From Ascidia mentula (taxonomy: Eukaryota > Chordata > Ascidiacea > Phlebobranchia > Ascidiidae), in assembly GCA_947561715.1 (NCBI GenBank), contig OX387197.1, positions 4,531,001 to 4,595,000 on the forward strand: a DNA stretch of 64,000 nt, written 5' to 3'. Positions 33,990 to 51,069 of the stretch are shown piece by piece. The notes beneath the pieces are model-generated. The model did no database searches, was not told where the DNA came from, and worked only from the letters and a program-made list of their open reading frames with translations. Each line of letters opens with the position of its first letter. Position 1 is the stretch's first letter. Both the position numbers and the translations under genes were made by a program.

Positions 33990-34480
33990 CCAAATAGTTA
34001 TATGCAGTTGGACAGGTGTCGTTAATCATTAATTAATCTGCTAACATTACTGCCGTTCATCATCTGGTAGACCTTATGAAGTTATCAACACAGGTGATGA
34101 ACGACATTTATTTGTTGAGGCTTTAAATGGCAACAGATCCAGTCACCATGACGTCTGACACTGCTTTTTACGTTACAGGGCTTTAAGCAGTTTGATGGAT
34201 AAATAATTTCCTTAATTAAGTGATTAAACATCGAAAAATCCGTTTCGCAAGTGACTGAAAAAACGGGTAACTATCTTGTCCTGACTAGAATCGAACAAAA
34301 ACGTTGTTAAATAGCTGATATAACTCTGTAATAATAGCTGATTTTGATATTCGTTTTGTGCTAATATTAGACATTTCATGTGTTCTGCTTATTCTGTTCT
34401 TGTTTTCTACATATATGTATTGACATGACACGTTTCAGGTAAAAGATCATCGCCAACATCATCGCAATCATCTTTTGCAG
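33990..34480 (-). pseudogene. Relict LCCL-pentraxin gene (internally deleted)
   Basis: This is the third copy of the relict seen at 1080-1710 and 24650-25300: a pentraxin tail at about 33995-34045, part of an LCCL exon at about 34170-34260 and a start-codon region at about 34440-34475. It was hit by the hammerhead insertion at 33825-33984. Confidence 0.6.
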
Positions 34481-34585
34481 ATAATTAATGCCACAAGCAC
34501 TTTGATACTGTCATCAATCAAAGTGTGTTCGTTTTGGTAAGAGTGGTATGATGCCATACTGATCGTGGCTCTTGACTTTTTTGCT

Positions 34586-34801
34586 ATGATTCATATGGTC
34601 GTCTGTTTCATTCTATCGCTAACATGTTTTTGCACCGTAGCTGACTCCGCGTCTATTGTCATTTCCATCAAATTTAGCGGAACGGGTCGTTTTCTATCGA
34701 GTGACGTCAACCTTCACGATTATGTGCAGTGTTTTGTAACACGACAAATAACGAACGATCATTTTATTTACACTAAAACTCTGCATTTATGCTGTAATTG
34801 A
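34586..34801 (+). CDS. Possible small secreted protein
   Basis: An uninterrupted 71-codon frame starts MIHMVVCFILSLTCFCTVAD, which looks like a signal peptide, followed by SASIVISIKFSGTGRF and two late cysteines. Related sequence occurs at about 7451, 16510 and 25390, but there it is shorter or out of frame. The intact copy may be a real small gene, or one chance-open remnant of a decayed element. No family is recognised. Confidence 0.25.
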   Translation: MIHMVVCFILSLTCFCTVADSASIVISIKFSGTGRFLSSDVNLHDYVQCFVTRQITNDHFIYTKTLHLCCN

Positions 34802-34980
34802 CTTTAATATTGCATTCAGTATTTACACGTCAAACAGTCCTCTGGACAAACAACAAGGTAATGTTATAACTGTAAAAAAATCACATCGTTGATCTGCGAT
34901 TTGCACCAAATCTACAAGGGGAAGAACGAAGTTTCTGATTTCTCACGTATTAATAAATTTGTCATAAAATCCCCAAGTTA

Positions 34981-41209
<6,229 letters not shown>

Positions 41210-41214
41210 TTCTA

Positions 41215-42520
41215 AGCAAAATAACCCAACAATAATAATTTCCTGCGATAGATTAAGTGTCAACTTTGGCATTGCTTGGTACAACATAGTTTCCACACGT
41301 ACTTTTTTAGTGCTCGCCTTCAAAAGTCTCTTCTAACTTTCATTACTGTGTACCTCAGCGACTACTACGTTTTTAAGCTCGGGTCGCGTTGATCGATTTA
41401 ATTTTCCTGAAGAGAATCATTGTGACGTGAAAGGCAATCGGCTAATTTAGATTTTAATATTCTCAAACTCGTTTAAATTAACCACCAAGTCACCTATTCT
41501 TTACGTGAAATATGTTAAAATTGTCCATTTGCGCTATTCCTTCCACAAAGGAGTTAGATTTAGTTAGATTTTGACCCGAACCGACGGAATAAAATCATAT
41601 ATTTTTTAATATTTTATCACATGAAAATAAAATCAAGTTTCGGCCCTACATCCATCGTCCAGGATGCCTTGCTCGAATGTTTCACGCACCCCGTACATAC
41701 CCAAAATTGTATTTATTACGTAGGCCTATTTCATACATATTAACAATTTATGAAGGTAAGGCGTATTGACTCCATCTCACGCTATAGCTGCGTCGTCGTC
41801 ACTATCACGTATGTCAACGAAAAGTTGTTATGATAATTTGTCAGACGATTTAAACTCTTTTGATTCAATTAAACTCTGATACAACCTTTTCTCTACATTA
41901 CGATATGCGAGCATCAGTTCTTTGTTAAAGTCAGATTGCCTCTAATAGGTGTTGGGTTGCGACGCTTGCGCAATTAACGTAGCATAATGATGGGTTGAAC
42001 TATTCGGCAATCAATTAATTCGCTTTTTTTGACATTTTGGCTAGCCACTCTGAAATACCCCGAATTAATAATTCATATAGCATGAGTATTCAGTCTAATA
42101 AAATTTGACAATCCCTATTTTTCGGTTCGGCATCACTAAAAACATTTCCAAAATTTCTTGTTGTTTTGTTGGTGAACCGTTGAAAATCTTGCTAGATGTT
42201 GGCTTTTTCGAGAGGATAACCTGCTTTATACAACATGGTACACAATAACTTTAAGATAGACACTGTTTGAAAAAGAGACACTTGTATTGCAAGCATTCAC
42301 GATACTTTTCAGGTTTGGAAGTAAGGCAGTTTGTGATAACAGCAGTCGAGCTAACACCAATTTTTTTGAGCATTCTCTCGCACAAATCTACGTTCAAAAG
42401 CTACACAATTCCACCTTTGAAGACGTCACAAAATTTTAGACACAAAATCGCTTTCCAGGAAGCAAATAAGGCAAATAATATGTCGGAGGGCGACCCTACA
42501 AGGTGGTGCTACCTTTCCTC
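41215..42520. other. Intergenic region between the array and the DOMON gene
   Basis: No coding exon or repeat is recognised. It probably holds the promoter of gene A on its left side and the 3' untranslated region of the DOMON gene on its right. Confidence 0.4.
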
Positions 42521-42526
42521 AAATCA

Positions 42527-45500
42527 TCAGACGTGGGATAACATGCTCAGATAAACAGAAGTTAACGAACAAACTAATGAAAAGAGAAGGGATGCTCTGT
42601 AGGCAGGACTCGATCCTGAAGAAACAGTATTATAAACGATGTAAACCACTATTACGTTTTGTATTAACAGCAAATCAAGTTTAATTTACATCGCAAGAGA
42701 AAACTTACATCGCTTTGTTGCAAATTATTTTAAAAAATTTTTATTTTACTTTTGCTGATAAAAGTCGACCAAAATTCTAATGACGTATGTTTTGAAAGCA
42801 GGAGAAAACATAAAGTGTGGATAAACTCACCAAAACATATTTTTTCTCCGCTCACTTCGGTATTTGTGTGTTTTCCGATATCCCCCTTCTCTATGCTTCC
42901 TCCCCAGGCGTACAGAAAATGGCGACATTCGGTTAGAGCCAGGTCGTTATCATCCTGCATAGTTACCTTAAGCTTTATTGTTTTTTCAAGAGGAATCGTG
43001 TCAACAAATACAAGTTTAGGTCTGGTCACAAAAAAACAAGAGTCAATGTGTTTATTTTCGTCATACAAAAATTTCAATTTTTTACATTTTTTAGTCATGT
43101 GTTTCTTTTTAAACGCCATTGTAAATTGACATGATTTCGACTCATTCTTGAACAAACCTCGGTGTCACGTGCCCTGGTGAAGAAGAACTTCAGTTTTCCG
43201 TCGATATACCATCCTCTGGAGTTGCTCAAGGAGCTCGGCCCGTTGTCGAGTGCCACGCCTTCTACACTTTTCGACTTCAGCCACCGATCGGTGATGGTAA
43301 GTTTACCACTAGAGGGCTCCACCCAGGCGACCACGGCGTCGGAATTTTCCTGGGAGCCGAAACCCCATTTTGTAAGTTTTTCTAATTTTAGCATGCCAAT
43401 GTCAATGTTAAAAGTTTTGTTAACATGTTGCGAAGTTTGACGCGAACTTTCAAATGTGCTCATACTAAATATATTACCAACTACATTGTCCTTACGGTGT
43501 CCATTAAAAGCCTATATTTTGGCAGTGGATATAATGATGGGTTGTAACAGGCATAACTGGCTGTGGTTGTCCACAGCGTAAATATATATGTATATGCGCA
43601 ACTTTAGATGTGTTTTTGTTAATATTTAAAAACATAGGTTTCCATTGAAAAATTTAAATGCAAATTATTGATAAAATAGCAGCGACCTGTGGTTACCCAG
43701 AATTAAAAAATATTGCATATTTTACTTTAATTATAGATTACAATCATTCACATAATCACAGCACACACCCCTAACCATTTTTTTGTCTTCCGAAAATCCT
43801 ATACCAGCCCATTCCTCCGCCTCCACTCTTGCCTCAACGCTAAAGTGGATCAAGTCACTGGATTTTCTATACCTCCATTCGGCTTTGTAATCGCAGTCGC
43901 TCTCGCAGTCTTTAGGGTGGGTGAACGAGCCGGTTTCTACTTCGTTTTCCTTTTCTTTTTTCGGATTATCTGCATTAACCGGATTAAATCGCTTTATTGG
44001 TGGCTTTTCTTAAACTTCCCATCTTCAAGGTATTTTTAAAAGGATTTTACACTAAGTTGAGCTAGATTTTGGCAAAAGAAAGGTTAAGTATTTAAAAATA
44101 TGACTAAGGCACATTTAAAACGAAACGCTTTTATTCAAATGTTACGTGGTCCTATGATTTTATGGCATACAGTATATCTCGTTTAAGTTTTGCAAATGAA
44201 ATTTTGTTTTACCATACGGGTTATAGGTGAGACTTCCTCTTTGAGAAGGCTTCGTTCCGTGATATTTCAGTTCGTTAACTCTGAAAATAACAAACTTTAT
44301 AATATGGAATGACCAACAAACCATGCCTTAAAAACTTGGGAAAATTTTAAAACTTAAGACGGCTGTAAAAGAATAAAACGATTGATAAATTTGACTGAAA
44401 ATTTTTCCATCTTGCTAATATAATATACTGTTAACGAAGTACAACCAAAGAAACGAAGGTAGAATTTATTTGCAACTGTTTGTGACAGGAGACAACCCGA
44501 TCAGGGAAGCCATAACAATATGGATGTTATCAGCCACCAACGGTCACTTCCTACGTGACTCTCTTTTCATATCTTCTATTTGATCAGTGTCAGGAACTTC
44601 AGACCTCTTTAAACCGGTGATTAGGCTCTAAATATTTAATGTGTGCGGCGTTACGTTACCGTACCATACTGCTCACCAATTCCAGTTTAAAGTGTCTTTT
44701 GCTGTTTTGACATTAATTACCTTTCCGAAACCGAACGTTCTATAGTTGTCAGACCAGTTAATTAAAAAACAGTGAGTATTTGTAGGCAATAATAGCATGA
44801 ATAAATCAAACAGGCAAATGCAGTCATTGCTACCTGATCAAACCTATATGCCTTCACTATAATAACGTTTGAGCGCAAATGGCACGTCAAAGCGAGAAAA
44901 AAAAATTGTTTTGTAAGTTGAGCAGCAGACAGGGCCACTTCGATCTAATAGGTCTCATCAGTGCAGCTATGGTGTGACTTACAAATTATTGATATTGAAT
45001 TTTTGAAATGACGTGTATCGTAATAGCTAATATCGGCCAGACTTCATCATTTAAGATTAGGAATAGCGGTAATAATGACAACCAAGTTCTACTGCTGGTG
45101 AAAGAAAACAGTGCGTACTTGCCTGTAATAATTGTAGTCTGAGGCTTCGCACACCTCCAGGCCACTGAAGGGACGATGGTAGAACTTGGTGGGAGTTTGG
45201 CCCCTCGCCCAAATAAGCTTCATTTTTTGGTCTAATAAAGGTTGGTCGCTGTCGTCTTTCGTTACCAGCTTGCTGAGGGAGATTAGCATATGACTAAGTG
45301 TATAATGAAGGTAAACCTCCAAGCAATTAAATTACATATAAAATGCTAAACATGATTTTGTACACAGTAAGGCATCGCCGGTATTAAAAAAAGTGGATTT
45401 TTTCGCTCAGGTGAACATGTGCAGAGGTGAACAGGAATACATAATCTTTACGATTCCGTACACAACTACTTTGAACACCTAGAAAGCAAAGCAGTTACGT

Positions 45501-48500
45501 ATGAAATAAGTACCGAATGAGGCGCACGTGCATAATTCCCTTATCTCTACTGGCTACTCCAGCAATCAAATCCGCAGTCCCTCCAAACCATTCATCAAGG
45601 TGGGGTGTAGAACGATCTCGGCTGTAACTGTCAAGAATTCTGTGCAACTTCCCCCTGGCGGCGACTAGATATAGAAAATATTACGTCTCCTACGGTTTTA
45701 TGTCGGTTGCAAAACCGTAGAAAAGGTCCCTTAATCAAATTTGCGGTAATTTTTAATTCCCATTGATTATAAACTTAGAAATCTATGTTAACAATTTACT
45801 GAGAAACGTGTTTGATATAGACGGCGTTAAGCCACTCATATCGGGATAGAACTGTTTAGGAATTTATTTCATGATACAATATTTTACTGTAAAATATTCA
45901 TTAAAAGCTACCATAGATGATGTCCATGCAGTCCATAGGATGCAGTGAATTCTTCTCTCCATTCGGTTCAGGTTCAGGTTCAGGTTTTTCGATTTCCTCT
46001 TTCTCTTCATCGACGTCATCATCTTCTGAATCTTTGCTGCTTTCGTCTTCCTTCTCATCACCTGATGCAGAATTGTTTCGATGTTTTTATAAATCTTCAA
46101 GTTAAGCAGCATTGTTTTCCTATCGCCAATACGGTGGAATAAATAAGGCCAAGTGTTTTTCAGGTCGCTATTCGTCTGGCATTTATTTAAAATTTATAGT
46201 ATTCTGGGTTGCTTTGTGGTCATACCGATCATCATTGTATAATTTCAAGCATAAATCACAAATTAAAAGCAAAGGATGGTGGCATTTGTTGAATCATACC
46301 TTCGCTGCCAGAATCTTCATCAAAACTTTTCTTCGCCCATTCTCCGGCCGCGGTTTTATTTCCTTCTAGACACAGCCTTTCAATTTCATTGGCCTGAAAA
46401 TACAACAGTATTTCCATACAATATAAAGTTGATAAATCGACTGGAAAGAGTTTGAGGCAATGTGCTTACGTGTCATGTTCAAATTACTTTAGTTTTGTTT
46501 AAAGAATTTCATTAAACAACAAAATGTGATCTTCTCATTCACAAACAAACAAAAAATAGTATGATCAAGAGGATATTATAGAAATACATTTACAGCAGGA
46601 TTCTGTCGAAGCGTCGCAAATCATTAGATTGTTTAATAAGTGTGTTAGTATTAGAGCGTACATTATCCTTTTGTTTGTCAACGACCGCTCGCTTCCGCCT
46701 CTTCCTTCGCCTGCGACTTTTATCTGAACAGAAAAAAATTTCAAAAATTACGTCTGTACAATTTTAAAACTGTAAACCCGACTTCCCACCTTCACTTTCT
46801 GCACCCGCCTCTTCTTTTTCGTCAATCTCCTCTTCCTCGTATTCTACCTCCTCCTCCTCCACAACATCCGATGGATCGTTTGCATCCGGATCTGCTTTCA
46901 GAAGGTGGCGAGTGGGAAAAATCTGCAAAAATACGATGTAAGTGAAACCATGTAGTTGCATTGGAGACATATGCTGGATATTTCCATGTAGTCTGTTTCA
47001 GTAAGCGAAGAGTTACGAACAAGGATAACTACAGACATTTAATGCGCTGCTGTTGCTGCCAGGCGTAATGTAATTCTCGATAAAGATGACCTTCTGGCAA
47101 AAACTATTTTTTCCGTCAGTCATTTTGGAGTCATATTGCAGCAGGTACATTGGTTGAATTGGCCAGCATTGAAACAATTAGAAATAGTATCAAATCAATA
47201 AATGAACATAAACTAATTCGAAGCAAAATCGTCTAAAAGTCACACCAGCTGCACTGATGAGACCTTTTAGATCGAAACAGTGGCCATCTGTCTGCTGCTT
47301 ACATTATTCGAATCTATTTCCCTGATTTACAAAAACAATACCAACCTTGCAGTGTTGGTCTACGTCGCCTGGCCGCCACCCGATGGCGCACCAACTGTCT
47401 GTGGTGGCTCGAATTGCGATTTCTATCTCATCCTTGTCATCACCAGTCAATCTCCAAAATAAACTGAACAAAAGGTATTTTATCATCAAAAGTTCGTGGT
47501 GCAAGCAGTTGTGTTTTGTACCTGAATTCAGGCTTTTCGTAGAGTTTGATTTTACGGAACTTCTTTTCCTCAGATTTCTTCAGCTTCGCTTCAGTCAATT
47601 TAGAAACTGAAAAACATTTCAATTAAAATATTATGAATAGTTAATTTGCTAAGTTTTTGCAAAGACCTCCACTTAACCTACAGTTTGATTGCGTATAATA
47701 TAGGTCGACGTATATGATGACGAAATAAGCAAATAAGTTTCGTATAGCAATAAGTTTAAGCGGTATAGTGTCGATATTAGTTTGCACACTTTACTTTCAC
47801 AATCTTCACTATTCCAAATATTCAGGTTGCTGCCAAGCACACAAAATACTCGTCAATTTTTCATGGCATTGAAAATAGGAATACTTACACGTCCCGCACA
47901 TCTTTCCCATCCACCCCGTTTCGCAGAAGCATACTTTATTGGGGTGATAAGTGGAACCGATATCCACGCACTGACCGTGACCGCTGCAATCCGAGTTCTC
48001 GCTACATTCGTTTTCATATTCGCACCTTAGAGAAAAAACAAACACACAGGTATGAATTTTCCTTGTCATATAGATGGGGAATTCGGCTTACTCTACTTAC
48101 TAAACTGTTTATATAATGATAAACGTAAAACTAACACTCGACGCAACCATACAACGAGATTTAGTTTAAAATTTGCGACCGGTCAGGTTTATATTTACCA
48201 AACATTGCGCGCTCAGTTTGACGCCAATTCCTTTTATCGCTTAATGTCTCTTTATCAAATACTCAAACCACACGCTTGATCGGTGTACAATATCACACAC
48301 ACCTTTCCCCTTCAAACTTGAGTAAACAGGAACATTTTCCACCGTCACAGCTTCCACCGTTCAAACATTTCCCTTCGAAACATTCCTCGTCTGTTCAAAC
48401 AAGTGGAGTTTACTGTTGTCGTTAAACTAATAGCAAACTAATTGCATCATGTACAGACATACTTACAAAAAAAGCAATACGTGTTTTTTGCAGTGTTGTT

Positions 48501-51067
48501 AGGTACAAAGATCCAATAAATTAACGTTTTAATAAAAGTGAAACTTACTTTATGCGAATACGATGTTATAAACTATATATATATATACACTCTGTCTGCC
48601 CATGCGAATTTTTCAGAATTGGGAGACAAGTTCCTCTTTTTGCATTGAAACAGATTCTTTTTGGTCATCGTGATTACAATTGTCTGAAAATTGAGCGCAC
48701 CCGTCTCCTCCACGACAGTGACGTCAGCACATGACCAGAAATGTAAATCTTCGCCATTTTTTTCCCATTCCTTTGCCTGTCTCAATATCCTCAGGACGCA
48801 ATGCTCGCAGGTAACGTTGGAGTCAATACTCACCGTCTGCGAAAGTTTGCTGCGAGAAAATAGAAACCAAGCGTTGAGGAAATATGTACAATCCCACCCC
48901 TCCCAGTATATTTAAAATAAGGTGGAATCGTCAGGGTCACTTGCAACAGAATGGAAAATGATTCCCAGAATCGATCCACATACATAAATAACCCAAAAGT
49001 ATTTTAGAGTCAGCCTAAAATGAACATCGCAATTTGGGTTCCCAAAAATATTTCTTTTTTCTGAATGATAGCACTTACATGTACATTACACAGCCAAACA
49101 ACCCAAATAAAACAATTGTACAACGCAATACATGGTCTGTTACTCTTGCTACCGGGCCTTTACATAAAAAAGGCTATCCTAAAAAACAAAACCCTTTTGT
49201 TCCGTCAGAAGGTCTATTTCACTTTACGTTTGTAAGTTGATTATACTCAGTAAAACGACTTACGTTGAGTCGTTTTGGGAAACAAACTTGGACTCCGTTA
49301 GTTCGCTGAGTACGTCTCCATTCAACTCGAGAAGTTGAATCTTAAATCCACCCTATCAAAAAACAACTTGTCCTTGAATGTAACCACATAAATATAAGGT
49401 GGTGATTAGAGTTACTTCTAAATACTTCACCTAAATAAGGACAAACTTTCACTACGGAAAACATCTAGTTTTGGAAGGGGGCAGTTTTAGGGTGAAAAAA
49501 ATAAAGTGTGTTTTAAATGAAGTCGCTTCTGCGATGCAACAAGCTGCACAAATATAAACATATATTTTGTGACGCTAAGGTTATGTGTCAAGTTTGATAA
49601 ATCTCGTTTGTGTTCCACAGGAGTGGTCTTGGACAAAGCGGATTTCTGAATTAACTTGTAGGACCACATGTAAGGAGTAAGTTGTGTCTGAAAACGCCAA
49701 AAATCTTTACCTGGTGAGGGTAAGCAACATGCCACGTGACGGTGAAGTCTATACCGGACACGAGGGTCGTAATAATGTTGTTCTCTGAAAAATAACGGAT
49801 ATTTCTATGTGAGTTGCTGACAGATGGCCACTCTTTCGGCCCTTTAGGTCTCTTTATTGACTTTTCATACTGCTTTGATAATTTTATGGCCAATTAAATT
49901 TTATTTTTTCGATAAATCATAGAAAATTGGAGATCTCGATCAGATAGATTGATTTCAAATAATTTAAAGTTTAACTGCAAAATATTTTCTCTGGAACAAG
50001 ATTTTCTCTTGTTTCGAGCAATACGTCAACAAAGGATCAGTTGATGATTTGTTGACGGCGTTTAGATTGCGTGACGTCACCATTGAAACCAAGCAACGTA
50101 AGCACATGAGCAATTACAATAAGCACGTCAAGAGAACTGGAGGGTCCAACAATATTGCGTATCCAAGACAACGCGGGTGGGCGAGCAATAAACTGTTTTG
50201 TAGATAGCGGACAACCGTCTAACAAAATTACATTTCAGACTCCCTTTGCAAGTGGAAATTAAAAAAGTAATATTAGCCTACATGTTTCACCGGGACTTTA
50301 TTGTCGCCATGTTTTATTCATGGCAAACGCACGTGGCCAAACCGACAGCAGCATCACGCAGTCCGCCCACACACAAATACCGCAATCGCGTTCTGATGTC
50401 ATCGGACGCACGATTCGCTCTGTTCACAATATTCCGTACGAACAGGCACAATAATTCGGTTGGGGGCGTTTGTGCGAAATTTAAATGCTGGGAATAACCT
50501 ACGCAGGTAAAATTGAACTTTGAGGAATTTGAACAAACCGTTTCAACAAAAAATTTTTGTCGTTTGTCGTTGCTTCTTGGTCGAAACTACATGTGCAATT
50601 TCATTCTCTTTGTGAAACTTAGGTGTGCCAAGAAGTATTTGCATGTAGTTTAAGACTTTTTCTGTTATTACAGACCTTCGCTTTCCGTCTGCATTCACAA
50701 ACTAATCCCACTGACCTTATCAAAAAGTTTTAAAAAAACATTTGAGTACCTGAATCGTAGGGTATTCCGCATGGTGCGTCCGAATTTTTGTTGTCCATGT
50801 AGTCGAACGCCATTGGTCGAGCTGGAGGAAACGTCAGAACAACGTGACTATAGGCAATGTGTGCGAAAAAAAATACCTGCAAGTTATTAGACGTTTAGAT
50901 TAAATGTTTATTGGTAGTGAAGAAGGGTTCAATGCGTTTCCAAAGCACAAAAATAGTAACACTCCGATCACTAAATACATACATGGTGAGTAATATACCA
51001 CCTTTAAAGTATGTATTTAGGAAGAACAAAATGAACTTACCAGTATCGCTGCAAGTTTCCGTCTCAT
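42527..51067 (-). CDS. LPMO-like/EGF/DOMON protein with GPI-anchor-like tail (gene L)
   Basis: About 20 exons can be traced with consistent phases. The start is at 51041-51067 and 50750-50876: signal peptide ending AHIAYS, then mature HVVLTFPPARPMAFDY and APCGIPY. Next come 49711-49784 (VTWHVAYPHQ), 49264-49352 (GGFKIQLLELNG) and 48701-48849 (CEHCVLRILRQAKEW, FWSCADV). Two EGF-like exons lie near 48302-48404 and 47889-48028. DOMON 1 starts in about 47345-47456 (WCAIGWRPGD). A charged linker follows at about 46061-46924, with glutamate runs and RRRRRKRRKR. DOMON 1 resumes at about 45912-46061 (HPMDCMDIIYG), 45526-45670, 45124-45274 (LIWARGQ) and 44226-44277 (LKYHG). DOMON 2 covers 43784-43972 (WAGIGFSED), 43158-43355 and 42831-42961 (FLYAWGG). 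The last exon 42527-42615 is hydrophobic (GSSPAYR, then LLFSLVCSL). DOMON domains bind heme or sugars. Copper binding by the N-terminal histidine is inferred. About 785 residues. Confidence 0.75.
44921..44968 (-). ncRNA. Decayed hammerhead ribozyme sequence
   Basis: The minus strand has AGCTGCA, CTGATGA and stem II GACCT-ATT-AGATC, but the second core box reads CGAAGTGG, losing bases of GAAAC. It lies in an intron of the DOMON gene and is probably inactive. Confidence 0.6.
47247..47299 (+). ncRNA. Hammerhead ribozyme sequence in an intron
   Basis: The plus strand has AGCTGCA, CTGATGA, stem II GACCT-TTT-AGATC (one mismatch), GAAA, CAG-TGGCCAT-CTG, TC, then TGCTGCT closing stem I with one mismatch. 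The core is complete. It sits antisense to the DOMON gene within an intron. Flanks hold a possible short direct repeat, ATTCGAA (about 47217 and 47306). Confidence 0.7.
49806..49858 (-). ncRNA. Decayed hammerhead fragment
   Basis: The minus strand keeps GAGACCT, CCGAAAGAGTGGCCATCTGTC and part of stem I but lacks the CTGATGA box. It is a remnant of the same family. Confidence 0.45.
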
Positions 51068-51069
51068 GT

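Noticed and set aside
42752-43440. Long plus-strand frames opposite the DOMON gene
   Set aside because: They mirror the DOMON 2 exons on the other strand, show no domains, and the minus-strand reading fits the family closely.
45864-46142. Low-complexity serine-rich plus-strand proteins
   Set aside because: They are the antisense of the acidic linker exon of the DOMON gene.
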